Of a stretch of 64,000 nt of DNA, positions 35,671 through 48,365 are shown one piece after another; position 1 is the stretch's first letter, and each line of letters opens with the position of its first letter. This DNA comes from Moringa oleifera. Taxonomy: Eukaryota; Streptophyta; Magnoliopsida; Brassicales; Moringaceae. A program made the position numbers and the translations under genes. Under the pieces are notes generated by a model. That model did not search any database. It saw only the letters and a list, made by a program, of their open reading frames with translations, and was not told where the DNA came from. The stretch lies in NCBI GenBank assembly GCA_021397835.1, contig JAJFZO010000609.1:10294001-10358000 (forward strand). The letters run 5' to 3'.

Positions 35671-38600
35671 TCAGAGTTCAAGCTTGGAGTTACCAAATTG
35701 GCTCAGTAAGATGGCAACATCCATACCCTGTACCATAGTAGGAACAGCAGTCGAATAAGGGCAATCCCGAGAAAATCCAACCTTTCCAGATTTTTGAACT
35801 TTCTTTATGCAGCTTTTGAACTTTTCATGGCATTTAACATCAGTCAAACCTGAAAAAGAAAGAAGGTACAGCCAATGGCCAAACTTCTCAAAGAACCAAT
35901 AGAATCAGGACAAGTATACTCATGTCCTCTTAGAAAGACCCACTTAGGAAACTTAACAAATGAAAGCAATGAAGATAAAGAGAAAAATCTTCACTGAAGG
36001 TATTAAATAGACATGATTTACAAGAAAATGAACACATAATTAATTTCTTTTACTATGTCATCAATGATCAACCACCTCAGAGACTATTGAATAACAGAGG
36101 TTGAATAACTTATTCTGGTCCATTAATCTTGCCAACAAAATGCATTCCACTTTCCCCTTACTTTTGGGTGAAATGTTAACAGAATCCAATTTAACCTAAT
36201 CAGATTTCAAATTACATGTTTCTTAGAGTTAAATGCTTATTTCATATTTCTGCAATTCAGAAACAAAGAGAAACATCTTTTTTTTCCATGTTGGAAGAGG
36301 GGGAAGAAGGGATAAGTGAGATCCTCTTCCCACAATCAAAAGAAAAGTTTCCACCTTAATGACCATTGTTGGGACGCATACAAACTTAAATTTCAAATGA
36401 TCAACAATGTCAGTTCTGTATAAAGTATTGAGAACTCTAATGATGTGGTTGAACTTTAGTTCATTAATCTTGCCAACCGTCACAAGCCGATTGTTTCAAG
36501 GCTTACTCATGCGGTGCTTAAGCAACTATCTCGCTAATGAATTGCTAAGCAAGCTTAGAGGGGCTTTGGGACTTTGCAAGAAAGCTTTGAGGCTTTGAAA
36601 GAATTCGATAGAGGCAGAGAGCTTATTGTTAAAGAGAAGACTTGTTAATATTACTTGAACTTCTAGAGTTGGTTGGCACAAATGCCACAAATAATAGGAC
36701 TCCACAAATAATATTCTATCCAATGGTTGACATCAATCTCCAAGAACATTCCTAATTAATGTTACGCAAAATATCTAGACATTTGTACATCGACTACAAG
36801 AAAGAGAGTTCTAGAGAAGTTCAAGATACATCTTTAAGCTTCTAGATAATGAGCCTCATAATGGATTGCACCAAGTCTACCTTAAAAGGCTAATCTTTGG
36901 GCTTGTAACATCCTCCTCACCTGTTGTAGCGACGTCCTCAGCTCGTTCTTGTGCACTCAACGGCATCAACTCAACAATGAGTAAGTAACCATCCTGATTG
37001 CCTAGAGACAGAATACTCAGTTCAACCAGGCAGCTAAGTCAACTATTACGAAATTTAGCCAAGCTCTCCGCAAGGAGATAGGGTCCATTGTTCGTGAATT
37101 CACAAAGAACTTTCTGAATTACGCTTTTTGTGGAGCGAGAGGTTCGTGATATTCATGCCAAAGTCATGGACAAGCCCACATTTGTTAGAGGATCGAACTG
37201 CATAATGCTAGCACCATTCACGTTTCTAAGCTGGCTATATACAATGGCGCACAAAACATTATGGAAGTCAGGAATTTCTTATTCCACCTAGAACAATACT
37301 TTAAGGCCAAAAGTGTAAGGGATAATGCCTCTTCGATAAGCATACAACCCAATTATGGTGGTGATGCAAGCACAACGATGTGGCCAAGCGCTTGCGCATT
37401 ATTGACTCTTGGGAGCAATTCAAAATAAAGGTAAGAAAACAATTCTCTCTTAGTAATACAGAAAAAGAAGCATGCAACCGCCTTCGTCGATTGAATTAAA
37501 CTGATTATGTGCAGACTCTTATCCTTGAGATTGAAGATACATTTGAGAAAGACTCCCTACTTCATGGATGGATTGATTGGGCTCGAGTTGAACAAAAATT
37601 GCAAGGAGTGAGAACCCTTGATGATGCTATTACTAATGCTGAGAGGCTTAGTAGCCCACTAAAGGACAAGAAAGGGAACTATGGCAAAGGTGGGGGAGGG
37701 AAGCATTCAAGAAGAATGACGAACATGACGAAGCTCCATTCTATAAGGAGGAAATAACAAGTGAAGGTAAGTTCGTTCCTCTTAAACCCAAAAGCCCATG
37801 TTATATTTATGATAGGACCACATTGGGTGTGAGACTGCCCCAACAAAGGCTTTTAATGCCATCATGAGCCAAGGCGAGGGAGGCGATTCTCTAAAGCAAG
37901 TTAGGTCATTATGCATCTTAGGCACTAAAAATGAGCTCCTCTACCATCACGCCATTCAAGAAAGGCTTAATGTTTGTGGACATCAACATAATGGTAAGAA
38001 TATTCGTGCCTTACTTGATATGGGAGCTATTCATAACTTCGTGTCCATCCACGAGGCCAAGCATCCAGGCCTCACTTTGTTGGCAAAAGGTGGTTATGTA
38101 AAAGTGGTCAATTCACTTGCCAAGCTAGCAAATGGAATAGCCAATTTAGCACCCGTAAGACTTAGAACATGGGGTGGCATCTAGAGTTCTTGGTCGGACC
38201 AATGAATGACTTTCAAGTTGTTTTGAGCATGGAATTCTTTGGTAAGGCACTTGTCTTCCTACTTCCCCTGACTAACAATCTAAGTATCACGAGCAAAGAT
38301 CAAGCATGCTTGGTGCCGATAGAGCAGTGTATGGCTAATCTACAATCAAAGGCATTATCAGCACTACAATTCGCAAAAGGAGTAAAGTCAAGCCGAAGTT
38401 TTGTTGCCACCATATGCATGCTCAACAATGAAGGTATATCTTCTAAGCATCTCTTACACACTTCTATTCAGAATGTGCTTAGATAATATCAAGATGTCAT
38501 GCCTAATAAGCTACCTAAAAAGTTACCACCAAGGTGAGAAGTATACCACAAGGGAGCCAGTAGCCAAACCTCCAGCAAATGTCCCCTTGTCGCGTGGCAC

Positions 38601-40163
38601 TTCCAGAGCTTACAGAATCTTCAAGATCTACTGGATGCATGCAGGGCACATTCAGCCATCAAAGGCACCATACAGGGCACCTATGTTGTTTCAAAAGAAA
38701 AAGGATGGCCTGCTTCGAATGTGTATTGACACCGAGGATTGAACAAGATCACCATCAATAATAAATATCTAATCCTGCAGATTCAAAATCTCTTCAACAA
38801 GCTCCACAAGGCACATTACTTCTCAAAACTTGATTTAAGATTGGGATACTACTAACTACGAATTGCGGAAGGAGATGAGCCAAAAATGGCATGTGTAACG
38901 AGGTATAGCGCTTTTGAACTTTTAGTTATGCTATTTGGTCTCACTAACGCCCTTGTGATTTTCTCTACTCTCATGAACGAATCTTCCATCCTTTCTTGGA
39001 TCAATTTGTGGTAATTTACTCAGATGACATAGTAGTTTATAGGACCACACTTGAAGAACATTTGCAGCATCCCCAGGAGGCCTTCCAAGTACTTTGAGAT
39101 AATGAACTTTATCTGAAGCAAGAAAAATGCATGTTTGCACAACAAGAAGTGGAGTTCTTGGTGCACAGCATTCAGAACGAGAAACTCGTGATAGATCAAG
39201 CCAAAGTAAAAGCCATTCAAAACTGGGAGCCAACCACAAGAATCCCTGAACTATGATCTTTCCTCAGGCTAGTCAACTACTATGGATGCTTCATCAAGGG
39301 ATACTCCAGAAAGGCTGCACCTTTCACCAATCTACTCAAGAAAACCCAAGCATGAAATTGGTCTAAGGACCATCACCAAGTTTTTGATGTTAAAGGTGGG
39401 CCTGTCCTACAAATCAAACTTTGATCCATGTTATTAAGATGTTTAGCATCCAAAAAAATATATGTTCATGCATAAGTGCCTTTTGATCTTCCTTTTATGC
39501 CAGAATAACATGATTAGGCTATTTGAGCCACAAATTGAAGGTCAAAAGGACAGGATTGGAAACAATTAATTTGATCAAGCAAATACAATCAAGAGCAAAG
39601 CAAACTCACCTAGCAGAGAGAATGACAAGCCATTTCGAAATTAATCAATTTTAATCGCCAAACCATGCATGTATATCAGAGATAATGGATAATGACGTAC
39701 CTTTCTTCTCAACACACTCGTCGTGAATCTTGCAGCAAGCGTCAAGTTCGTCGCAAGGCTTCTCTCCGGGACAGCCGGTCCACCCTACTCCGCAGTACTT
39801 CCCGTACCTAATACCGACCGCTGAAATACCAGTGAGGATTAAAAATAATCAATTACATGACTTAAGTCTGAAAATAAACAGAAACAGAGGGATTACAGGA
39901 AAGGTATTGAAGGATCTCACAATTACAGTTTTCTGCGATACAAGTTCTGCTGCATTTGACCTGTTATTCAATTCAGTGAAAATATCCTTTGAGAGAAAGA
40001 AAGGGAATAAATCTCTTAATAATAACTCTACCCTAAAAAATCCAAGAAGTTCCACCTGGGAATCATTAGAGACGCACTCTGCGAATACAACGAGGAAGAA
40101 GAAAACAAAGGCGAATGCTACGCGAAAGCGTGTCCTGAAGGGGACAACCGCACACACCAGCAT
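35671..40163 (-). CDS. Secretory phospholipase A2 (plant group XI, beta-like)
   Basis: The enzyme hydrolyses the sn-2 acyl bond of phospholipids in a Ca2+-dependent way. Exons 40056-40163, 39921-39960, 39701-39820 and 35671-35849 join to 148 residues. Residues about 12-29 are hydrophobic ([14 protein letters not shown]), a signal peptide. The Ca2+ loop [18 protein letters not shown] is at 55-72. The catalytic motif [10 protein letters not shown] puts the His/Asp pair at 82-83. The mature part has the 12 cysteines expected for plant sPLA2. The protein ends KLEL, resembling a KDEL-type ER retrieval signal; the Arabidopsis beta isoform also has such an ending as I recall. Intron 3 is 3851 bp because a gypsy remnant sits in it, yet splice sites and frame are intact. 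Arabidopsis counterparts: At2g19690 and At4g29460/29470. Confidence 0.93.
36900..39395 (+). mobile_element. Degenerate Ty3/gypsy retrotransposon fragment in PLA2 intron 3
   Basis: Reading the plus strand across several frames gives gag-like sequence ([11 protein letters not shown] at about 37260, then [12 protein letters not shown] at 37617). Next comes a retroviral-type protease core with damage ([14 protein letters not shown] at about 38008; the intact family has DTGA). Reverse transcriptase blocks follow: [18 protein letters not shown] at 38673, [11 protein letters not shown] at about 38820, and [10 protein letters not shown] at about 39010 in place of the YxDD box. Stops and frameshifts run throughout. 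RNase H and integrase are missing after about 39390, and I found no paired LTRs. The sequence upstream to about 36480 may be the element's leader. It is antisense to PLA2 and cannot move by itself. Confidence 0.85.
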
Positions 40164-41284
40164 TCTCTTTCTCTCTCTGCCCCTTCTCCCTCCGCCCCAA
40201 GTCTCTCCCGCCTCTCTTCTTTTCTTCGTTTCTGTCTGGTCCTCCCTCGTTCTCTCCTTTGCTTTCGGGAGGGAAAAGAAGGACGTAGTCCCAAAACTAC
40301 CCTTCCATCATCACAAATCGGGTGTCCATTTGGGCTGCCAACGTGGAAGGCCCAGATAGAAATGCAGCGTTTCATGATAGTTCCGTACGAAACAAGAGAA
40401 TACGGAAGCAAAAGTAAGGATTTTTTTTTTTTTCAACTAAAGGAGGCTTCTGAGAGTTAGCTGGAATTAGCTCAACTTACAAGAAAAAAAGCTTTGGCCG
40501 AATTCCAGATTCGGCAGGAATTTCCTATTTCTGCCAAATTTTTCAAGGAATCCAAATTTTTTTTTTCTTTCAACCAACAGACACGTTGATGACCATTAGT
40601 GGCATTATCTTTTCACAAAGCCAACGCTCAATTCCAATACCAACCTGGCTTTTCTCAAAAAGGCAATTTGGAAATAAAACAAAAGGTGCTTCCACTGTAG
40701 TTCCATGAGAAGTAAATGGTGCTCGTTGCTGTTATTTCTGATAATCAACATGGAATGAGAAGATTGCTTAACAAAAGAAAAACAATATTACTCAACAAAG
40801 CCAGAAGAAGTGAGTTACTAACTGATATAAAAAATCTTGATGATGCCCCTTTCTGATTGCCCCATTTTCTACTTTAGAACTCCTTACATTGACATTGACC
40901 TAGATACTTGATTCTCAGAAAGAGATAGGATCAAAGCGAATAACTTAATTTGGCAAAACTCTCTTCAACAGCAGTCAGATCATCAGTGGCACTGGATGAA
41001 TCAGATAATGCCAAAAAGCTAAAACATTGATGATGCTAAACATTATCAATCATCAGTACTTTCAACAAAAATAACAAGACAAGGTTCATCAACCTAAATC
41101 ACTTCAAATTATAATGATTATTGAGGCTACCAAAAGTTACCCACTGATTCCTCAGCTTCAAAACTTTTGAAGAAACAAGGAAAAAAAAAAATTGCTTGAG
41201 CAGTAGCCACGATTCAACCATGCAAATTGTAACGGAAGTTTACATATTCAATCCCCGGAAAATACATTTCGCCATGACTCATCC
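40164..41284. promoter_or_regulatory. Spacer between PLA2 start and ATP synthase g stop
   Basis: This holds the PLA2 promoter and 5' UTR, which is CT-rich on the plus strand at 40160-40260, and the probable 3' UTR of the downstream gene. No other feature is visible. Confidence 0.45.
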
Positions 41285-42776
41285 TCAAGGATAGTAACCA
41301 GTGAAGGTAAAGCCCCTTCCAACAATCTCACCAGCGCAGTACCATGCAAAGCACTCCAGCCCAAACAAGGCAGCAATACCAGCATCCTCAACCTTCAACT
41401 CTTGCCTATTCTTCCACAAGCTCTTGACATAATCAACTTCCTTCCAGAATGATTCAGCACGACCAGGAATACTGTAAAGAGTGGAAGTTAAATAAGCAAC
41501 AGAAACATACATATTTCAGAATGCAGAAATTAGTCAAACAATTTTTCTCATTACTGCAAAGAAAAAGTAGACATATTCAGATTTTAAAATAACTAGTTTA
41601 GAAGATGAATGCTGCAACGTTTAAGCTTCAGTTTTTTCTCCCCCCTGCTTAGGAATTGTGAAATTCAAGAGACTTATTTGCAGGCAAGTCAATTGAAAGC
41701 TTCTGACTTGTTATGATGGTGTAGATGATTGCATTATGACCATTTTCTAATATGGTGAGCAAGCAATCAGCATGATATTGAAATGATGCGTGGAAGTTTC
41801 TGAAGCAGTCTAAAAATAACTAGCACAGAAGTCAAAAATCAAAAATCACAGCACTATTAGATAACTTCTTCAGGTAAAACTTGCAACCAAATTTTCCAGT
41901 CCTAGAAGGCAAGCAATGAATCCTTCCATATGGAAACCACCAAATCTCACCCCAAATACGAGTGAGAAATTTAAAAATGAATCAGGGCTACAACTGTTAT
42001 CCTTCATCTCGGAATTTTTAAAGCAAAACTCACCCAAATATATACACACACACACACAAATATCACTGAACAAGAAAAGCTAAGACCAAGTGTAAAATCC
42101 TAAGAACTTAAGAACCCAGTTGGCCCAGATACTGAAATCCCAAAGGAAATTAACAAATCAAAACTACAAAAGATAAAAAGATAGGTGGCAAGACCCTTAC
42201 TAAAAGCTTAAAACCTCCCCTTTAACAGATTCTGCTTTGTGTAGTGCTTAAACTATGGTATTGAACCAGAAAACATGCCATCACAAATGTGACTGCTTAC
42301 CAGCAACAAGTACCATAATCTATTTAAGTTCATGGAAAATTAATATGAAATATAGTAGTATTCAGAATTCATACCTACAAACACCCCTAGTACCAATCTA
42401 TTGAGTCAGTTAAATGTTAATCAAACATTCACTCTTTCTTTAGAAGCAGCATCGAGTTTAGAATAAGAAAACTCAGAGATCATTGAATGCAAGGAAACAA
42501 AACTGTGTTCATCTAGAACCCCACCATGAAAATTTAAAATGTGAAATCAATTGGCAAGAAATCATGGGTCGATGAAGAGGAAAGAGAGAGCAACCTTGCA
42601 AGACGAGTGTAGAACAATTGCTTAGCCAAGAGGTTGCATTTCTCCACAGTGGGTGGCTCCTGAATGTATTGCTTGTTCTGCTCCAACAACTGCTTGTAGT
42701 AGGCAGTTCCATGCTTGGCCACAAACTTTGACGCTTGACAAGCCTTGGATTGCAATTGTTGCAGCTTCGATGCCAT
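41285..42776 (-). CDS. Mitochondrial ATP synthase subunit g
   Basis: Subunit g belongs to the membrane Fo part of mitochondrial ATP synthase and helps the complex form dimers at cristae edges. Coding exons 42595-42776 and 41285-41471 join to 122 residues, the usual size for plant homologues. The sequence starts MASKLQQLQSKACQASKFV. It has a conserved middle (LAKQLFYTRLASIPGRAESFWKE with the junction inside Ser) and a C-terminal hydrophobic segment (GIAALFGLECFAWYCAGEIV) that is the single membrane helix. Subunit g has no cleaved presequence in the family. A 5' UTR intron (42789-43254) precedes the ATG. Arabidopsis relatives I recall are At4g29480 and At2g19680. Confidence 0.95.
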
Positions 42777-42788
42777 TGAAGCCCCAAA

Positions 42789-43254
42789 CTAATTCCAAAA
42801 CAACGGGGAAGATTACATAAAAATATTTCGAAGACCATTTCACTTCAGTCAATTCTAGCACAAACGCAAATGGATAAGTCCTATCACAGCTCAATAAATT
42901 CAAATTTGTAAACCAGATTTAGCAACATCAGATGTCTTATACTGCTTAATGACAGCAACATTTCCATTGAGCTAATAATAGAATTAATTACATGCTCCAA
43001 ATCAAGCTAAAACCCTAATTCAAACAACCATCATTGTTCATCAAAGTGCACAAATACAACCCTAAACAGATAGTTAAGCCCTAAAGCCCGTCCAATAGAC
43101 TAATTTTACATGCATCAACCCAATTGGACAAAGTAGCAAACGATAAAGAAAACGATAGATCTGGAATCGCAACACAAAAGGTATCGAGATGAGAAAAGAC
43201 ACAAAATCACGAATCTTAGCATAAAAAAAGGAAGTGAATCGGGCATGGATATAC
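42789..43254 (-). other. 5' UTR intron of the ATP synthase g gene
   Basis: The minus-strand donor GAGAAAG|GTATATCC (exon edge 43255) and the acceptor GGAATTAG|TTTGGGG (exon edge 42788) enclose 466 bp. The second UTR exon piece is only 12 bp before the ATG. This is inferred from splice signals. Confidence 0.6.
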
Positions 43255-43255
43255 C

Positions 43256-46200
43256 TTTCTCCGAGCTGCTGATAAATCCAAATACCCAAAGACACGACGG
43301 AAACAGACAGTCTTTGCTTCTCTCGCCGCTAACCTTTAACGATCACACACAGAGAGAAAGGGAGAGAGAGCTTATTGGGATCAGTGGTTTTACCCTTACG
43401 GCCGTGGGGTTTTATTGGAGTAACAATATCGGATTTTGCCAAAACGCATGGGTCACTTTGCAAAACCAGCAAAATCTTTTTCTTTCTTTTCTTCCTAGGA
43501 AAGTGGCAAAACCTGTCTCAGATTTTCTGAACCCCAAAACGCCCAAACAGACCTGATGTACATAGTCCAGAAAGCGCTGTGAACACCTTGCAGGCCCATT
43601 AAAAACCCAACAAACAAAGTTCTTCACCGGCACCGGCCCAATTCTCTAAGCCAGCAAGCAACACAATTTTGAGGACCCCGATTCAAGACCAGCTCTGTCG
43701 CATCTTCGTCCCACTCAATGAACCCGATACATATGATAGAGCCCATGTTCATTACATAAATAGAATTGAAATTCAACCATCTTTATCCTATATATTGTTT
43801 GCGCTCAAAACTAGAGGAATTCAACAAAAACTTGGAAAAAAAGGTTAATACATAAAGAAAGAATTCTTCCACCCCAATAAACCAGTTTTTTAAATCGGAT
43901 ATCTCGATCTATCACAAACAATTTAATTTATTAATTCGGTCTCTCAAATGGAGAGGTGGTAGGTTAAGATTCTTGTCTTGTAAATTACATACAAGTCTCA
44001 ACAAAGGAAATCAAGATGAAAAATGCCAGCTTTTTTCATACATCAATAAGGTGTCTAAATTCTGCTCATGGTACTTTTGCATGTGACCAGAGTCGCTAGC
44101 TATAGCTTGGTAACTAATCACTCCGACAAAAGAGGACACTAGTATGACTTGGCGGATCGATCGATCTCGAAGCACAAATTCAGGATTTAGGGGCTTTGTC
44201 TGATGGTTTGGGACTCAGTTTATACTGATTATTGCTTGAAGATTATATTCTTTGTTGGCTATTTTTGTTCGGTAAGAAGAAAGCTGGGAGCATGTTATGC
44301 CGCCTTGTCGACTCTTGTCCATAGTTTTGTTGCTTATTAAATTGACCAATGTCTACCTTTTTCTTATTTTTTCCCTGTAAATTAACTTATTCAAAGTAAA
44401 TAAATAAATAGCTTTTTTGCAAGAAGAGATAAGCCAAATTGCTTTTGCGAATAATTTGTTAATTAATTACTAGTGTTTTAATTTGTTTATAGCATGCTTG
44501 TATTTGTAGTTTAAAATTAACAAAATATTGACTGTTTATATATGTCACATTGTTAAATATTATTTGTTTTATTAATACTTATAAAATTATTATTTTAATA
44601 TTAAATTGCATAATGTTATGTATAAAAAAAAAATTAAAGTGTTTGAAAGAGTGAATGAGATAGTTAATGTTTTTAGTTATATAAAACTGTACACCATGTA
44701 TCAACAGAATCCTGATGTTTAAAAAAGATAAATCCAAATCTTTAGTTATTAATTTAAATCAAATTAAACTTTGACTTAAATAATTTTAAAAAATTAAATA
44801 TTTATTATTAAAAAATTTTAAAATAATTTAAATAAATTTTAGATTTTATTGCTAGTTTATTTTTAAAATTTTAACATTTTTTTGGAACATGAATTATTTT
44901 TATGATTTTTTTTTAATCTTGACATCGTCAATCTTGTAAAAAATATTTTTTAATTTTTTTAAAAAATATTTTTTTGGTGATGATAGTTTGAATAATTTTT
45001 ATATTTAAAAATTTTTTAATCAAAATTCATTGTATATGATCCCTAATTTAAAAGTCTTTAATTTTTAAATTTGTTAATATAATTTAATTTGATTTAAATT
45101 GATAATTTAAATTTTGAGTTATTATTTTTAAAATATTAAAATTAATTTGATAACATAAAATGTAATTTAAAGTTTTATATAATTTTTATTTAATATTTTT
45201 ACTGTCAACTTTTAATTGACTTTTTAATTTTGCATGGGATTGTGTACAGCAAAAAAGAATTTGCAGAAATGGACTCTCTCTCTCTCTTTTTATGACCAAC
45301 TTGTTGAGATGAATTTATCACGTCTGTCAAAGTGAATCTTACATTCTATCATGTCACCATGCTGAACTTATATTCAACATAAAAATATATATATAAAATA
45401 AAATAAAATTTAATATACTAATTAATAAAATAATATCCAAGTGATTTACACCATGCACAATGCCCCATGCATAATATTTCAACAGATCCAGCACCAAAAA
45501 AGTAATGATCTTGAAGTTTGAAAAAAAAAAATACCCTAATCTCTTGCAAGTTGATCACGCGTCTTACACATTTAAAAAAAAAAGTGAAAATATATTTTTA
45601 TATTTTACTATAAATAAAAATAAATAAAATTATAATAATTAATTTTATTAAATTAACAGACAAATATTAATATTTAAAATAAATAACAGTGGTAGCAGCC
45701 GCCTATTATGAACAAGATGAAGCCAGATGACAATTCGTGCAAGTAGCTAGCAAGCAGAGGCAAACATTTTCATCCATCTCCAAATTAAAACAACAGAAAA
45801 CAATTATTGTTTCTCTCTGCCTGAACTCATAGAACCCTGTTGGGCAACTTGCTCTTTTCCCTGAAAACAATGATGCTCAAGTGGAGTCTCTGTTGTCTTT
45901 TTATGACCATTAATTCCTGTCTGCTTAGGTTTTCCACATGAAGCAATGCAAATACTGTGTGCCTTTACTACAAAAAATATACCCATATGGATCATACTCT
46001 TCCAGTGACCACATGTGCTTGAATTTACGAGGCATTGTCACCTTCCAATCCAAAATTTTAATAGCTACCTATTTCAAGAGTTCCGATGAAATTAATTAAT
46101 CTAGGAGACCTATGTTAGATGATGTGATTTATAAGGCCGCAACTTGCCTGGTTTGCCGGGTTGTCTAGTAGCTGGAACGATATTCTTATTCAAATAAAAA

Positions 46201-47572
46201 GAAGAATTAAACCCTAGCTAGCACAAGAACGAATAAAGAAACGAGCCGGAAAATTAAGATTTATATGAGTATATGAAATGCAAAGATTAAAAAAGAAATC
46301 ATGGGTGTGTTTGGTTGAAAAGAAAATCCTGTGTATCTTAAAGGCCTATGTGGATGTTCTTGGATCACAATTTAGAGAGTAGTACTGCAAGAAACTATTA
46401 TTGTTAGGGTTAATGAATCATTGCAACAATTATAAAATTGTTATTATTATTATTATGGTCACATGGATACCAAGTATAAAGAATTAAAATTTCAAAGGGA
46501 AAAAAAGGCAATTCTTGGCTCTTGTGTCATCGCATATAATTGAAATATATTTTCTAAAAAATATAAATTAATTAATTAAGAATGGTAACACATGATAGAG
46601 GAAGAAAATAACGAAATTATTGCGATTAAATTAAACACAAAAAGTTGAATAAAAAAACGAAGGGAAGGGCATGGCGTGTATGATTGCTAATCAAAACCTA
46701 TGTGGATGCTAGAGGATCACAATTTATGTATAGTATATGATATATAATTGTTGTGAGACTAAATCATGCGAGTTCCTACAACTAAGCACGCTTGAATCTT
46801 GCATTCATATTAATTAATTAAATTATTAATTAGCGGCATGTATTAAATCAGTTTAATTTATAAAAAGGGTTAAATTGGATTTTTTTTTTTTTTTTGTTTT
46901 TTGAGAAAGGAAGGGTAAGGTAGAGGAGATAACACTATGATTAATGTAGCTTGAGAGATTTCACTGGGGAGACTTGGGCGTAATATTCTGATAATAGTAG
47001 AGTTAGTAGTAATATCTAACCTACTCAATATTCCAGGGTTTTTTTTCTCTGACATGATCTTACTACAAGTAGATTAATATTCTTACGTGGCATGTTTCTA
47101 TTGGTAATATATCTTCCAAGAAGATTCCCCGCTATTCGGATACCGACATGCCTTTCGCCCTGCAATTAATCATGGGCCACCTTACTTAATTGTCTGACCC
47201 TATTGGACCTTAAGCAGGTGATTAATTCATTTCTTAATCAAACTCTTAATTTACCAATCTTATTATTAAGAATTCCCAACTGATCTGAGCTTTTTAACAA
47301 ATAATCACAAGGGTATTTAAATAATATATAATATTAATAAAAAATTTGAATTATTAAATTTATTAAATTATCGTATATTATAATTTTATCAAAAAAAACT
47401 AAATACAGTTCAAATTAGTAGAAATCCTGATGTTTCTTTCAAGAAGCTTGCTTGATCCTCACTTGGAATCCACTTAAGCACAGTAAACATAACCTTCACA
47501 AATTAATTAGTCCACTAATCTTAATTAATTTACTTTAATTACTTAGCTTCCCAGAAACACCTAACACACTAA
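43256..47572. other. A+T-rich, gene-poor stretch
   Basis: The first few hundred bp carry the ATP synthase g promoter. Beyond that I find no gene. Position 44744-45115 is a very A+T-rich block with inverted ends (ATTAATTTAAATCAAATTAA and its reverse complement), related to the blocks near 16.2, 54.1 and 55.1 kb. A 63-codon minus-strand frame at 45804-45995 has no recognisable domain and I do not call it. A TTA microsatellite is at about 46439-46455. Confidence 0.5.
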
Positions 47573-48362
47573 TGGCATGTTTGGTTCATGGAATAGAATA
47601 GATAAGGAATAGAAAATGTATTATTTGGAAATAGAAAAGAGAATAAATAAAAAAGAATAAGCATTATTATGTTTGGTTTATTGGAATTGAATAGAGTATG
47701 AATTCGTTTTCATATGTTTGGTTCATCAAAGAATAAGCTAGGAAAGTAATTGATGCAAATTTAAAAGACTAGTATACCCTTCAACTAAATTAATTATAAT
47801 TTAATTAATTTTTATTAAAATAATATTAACTAAATAATATATTAATAATTATTTTTATTTTTAAATATTAATATTATAAAATTAAAATTAATTAATATTT
47901 TAATAAAAATAATATTTTTTTCTTTTTTGATAAATTATTTAAAAAATAAAAAGATGTTATTATTATAAAAATAATATTAACTAAATGATATGTTGATAAT
48001 TATTTTTTATTTTTTAATATTAATATTATAAAATTAATATTAGTAGTAATTAATATTTTGATAATAATAATATTTTTATTTTTTAATAAATTATTTTTAA
48101 AAAATAAAGTTCTTATATGTATGTAGTAATTTAAAATTTTTATCAAGGGTATGTTGGGAATAGAAAAATATAGCAATTCCTTGTTTTCATGGAATAGCAA
48201 TTCCGAGAGTTCACTTCGGAATAGCTATTCCGGGTTTTTAGGGAATAGAAATTCCTTAAGGAATTACAATTCTATGATAAAAATGAACCAAACATTGGAA
48301 AAGCAATTCCATACGGAATAAAGTAGGAAAGGAATTGATATTCCTACCAACCAAACATGCTG
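47573..48362. mobile_element. Tourist/PIF-Harbinger-like MITE
   Basis: This is a 790-bp element with no coding capacity. Its ends are inverted: left TGGCATGTTTGGTT, right, read in reverse complement, CAGCATGTTTGGTT. Both are flanked directly by TAA (47570-47572 and 48363-48365), a 3-bp duplication typical of PIF/Harbinger elements. Inside there are many GGAATAG/CTATTCC palindromes near both ends, and the middle is A+T-rich. Superfamily is inferred from the TAA duplication and structure. Confidence 0.75.
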
Positions 48363-48365
48363 TAA

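Noticed and set aside
36480..36900. Possible LTR of the gypsy element
   Set aside because: The sequence resembles a retroelement leader, but I found no second copy downstream of 39390, so no LTR pair can be supported.
39730..40359. Open plus-strand frame of 209 codons
   Set aside because: It runs antisense across PLA2 exons 1-3 and their introns, has no domain, and the PLA2 exons on the other strand explain the openness.
45804..45995. 63-codon minus-strand frame, possible small peptide gene
   Set aside because: It shows a weak hydrophobic start but no signal-peptide cut site, no known peptide motif and no promoter. Not enough to call.
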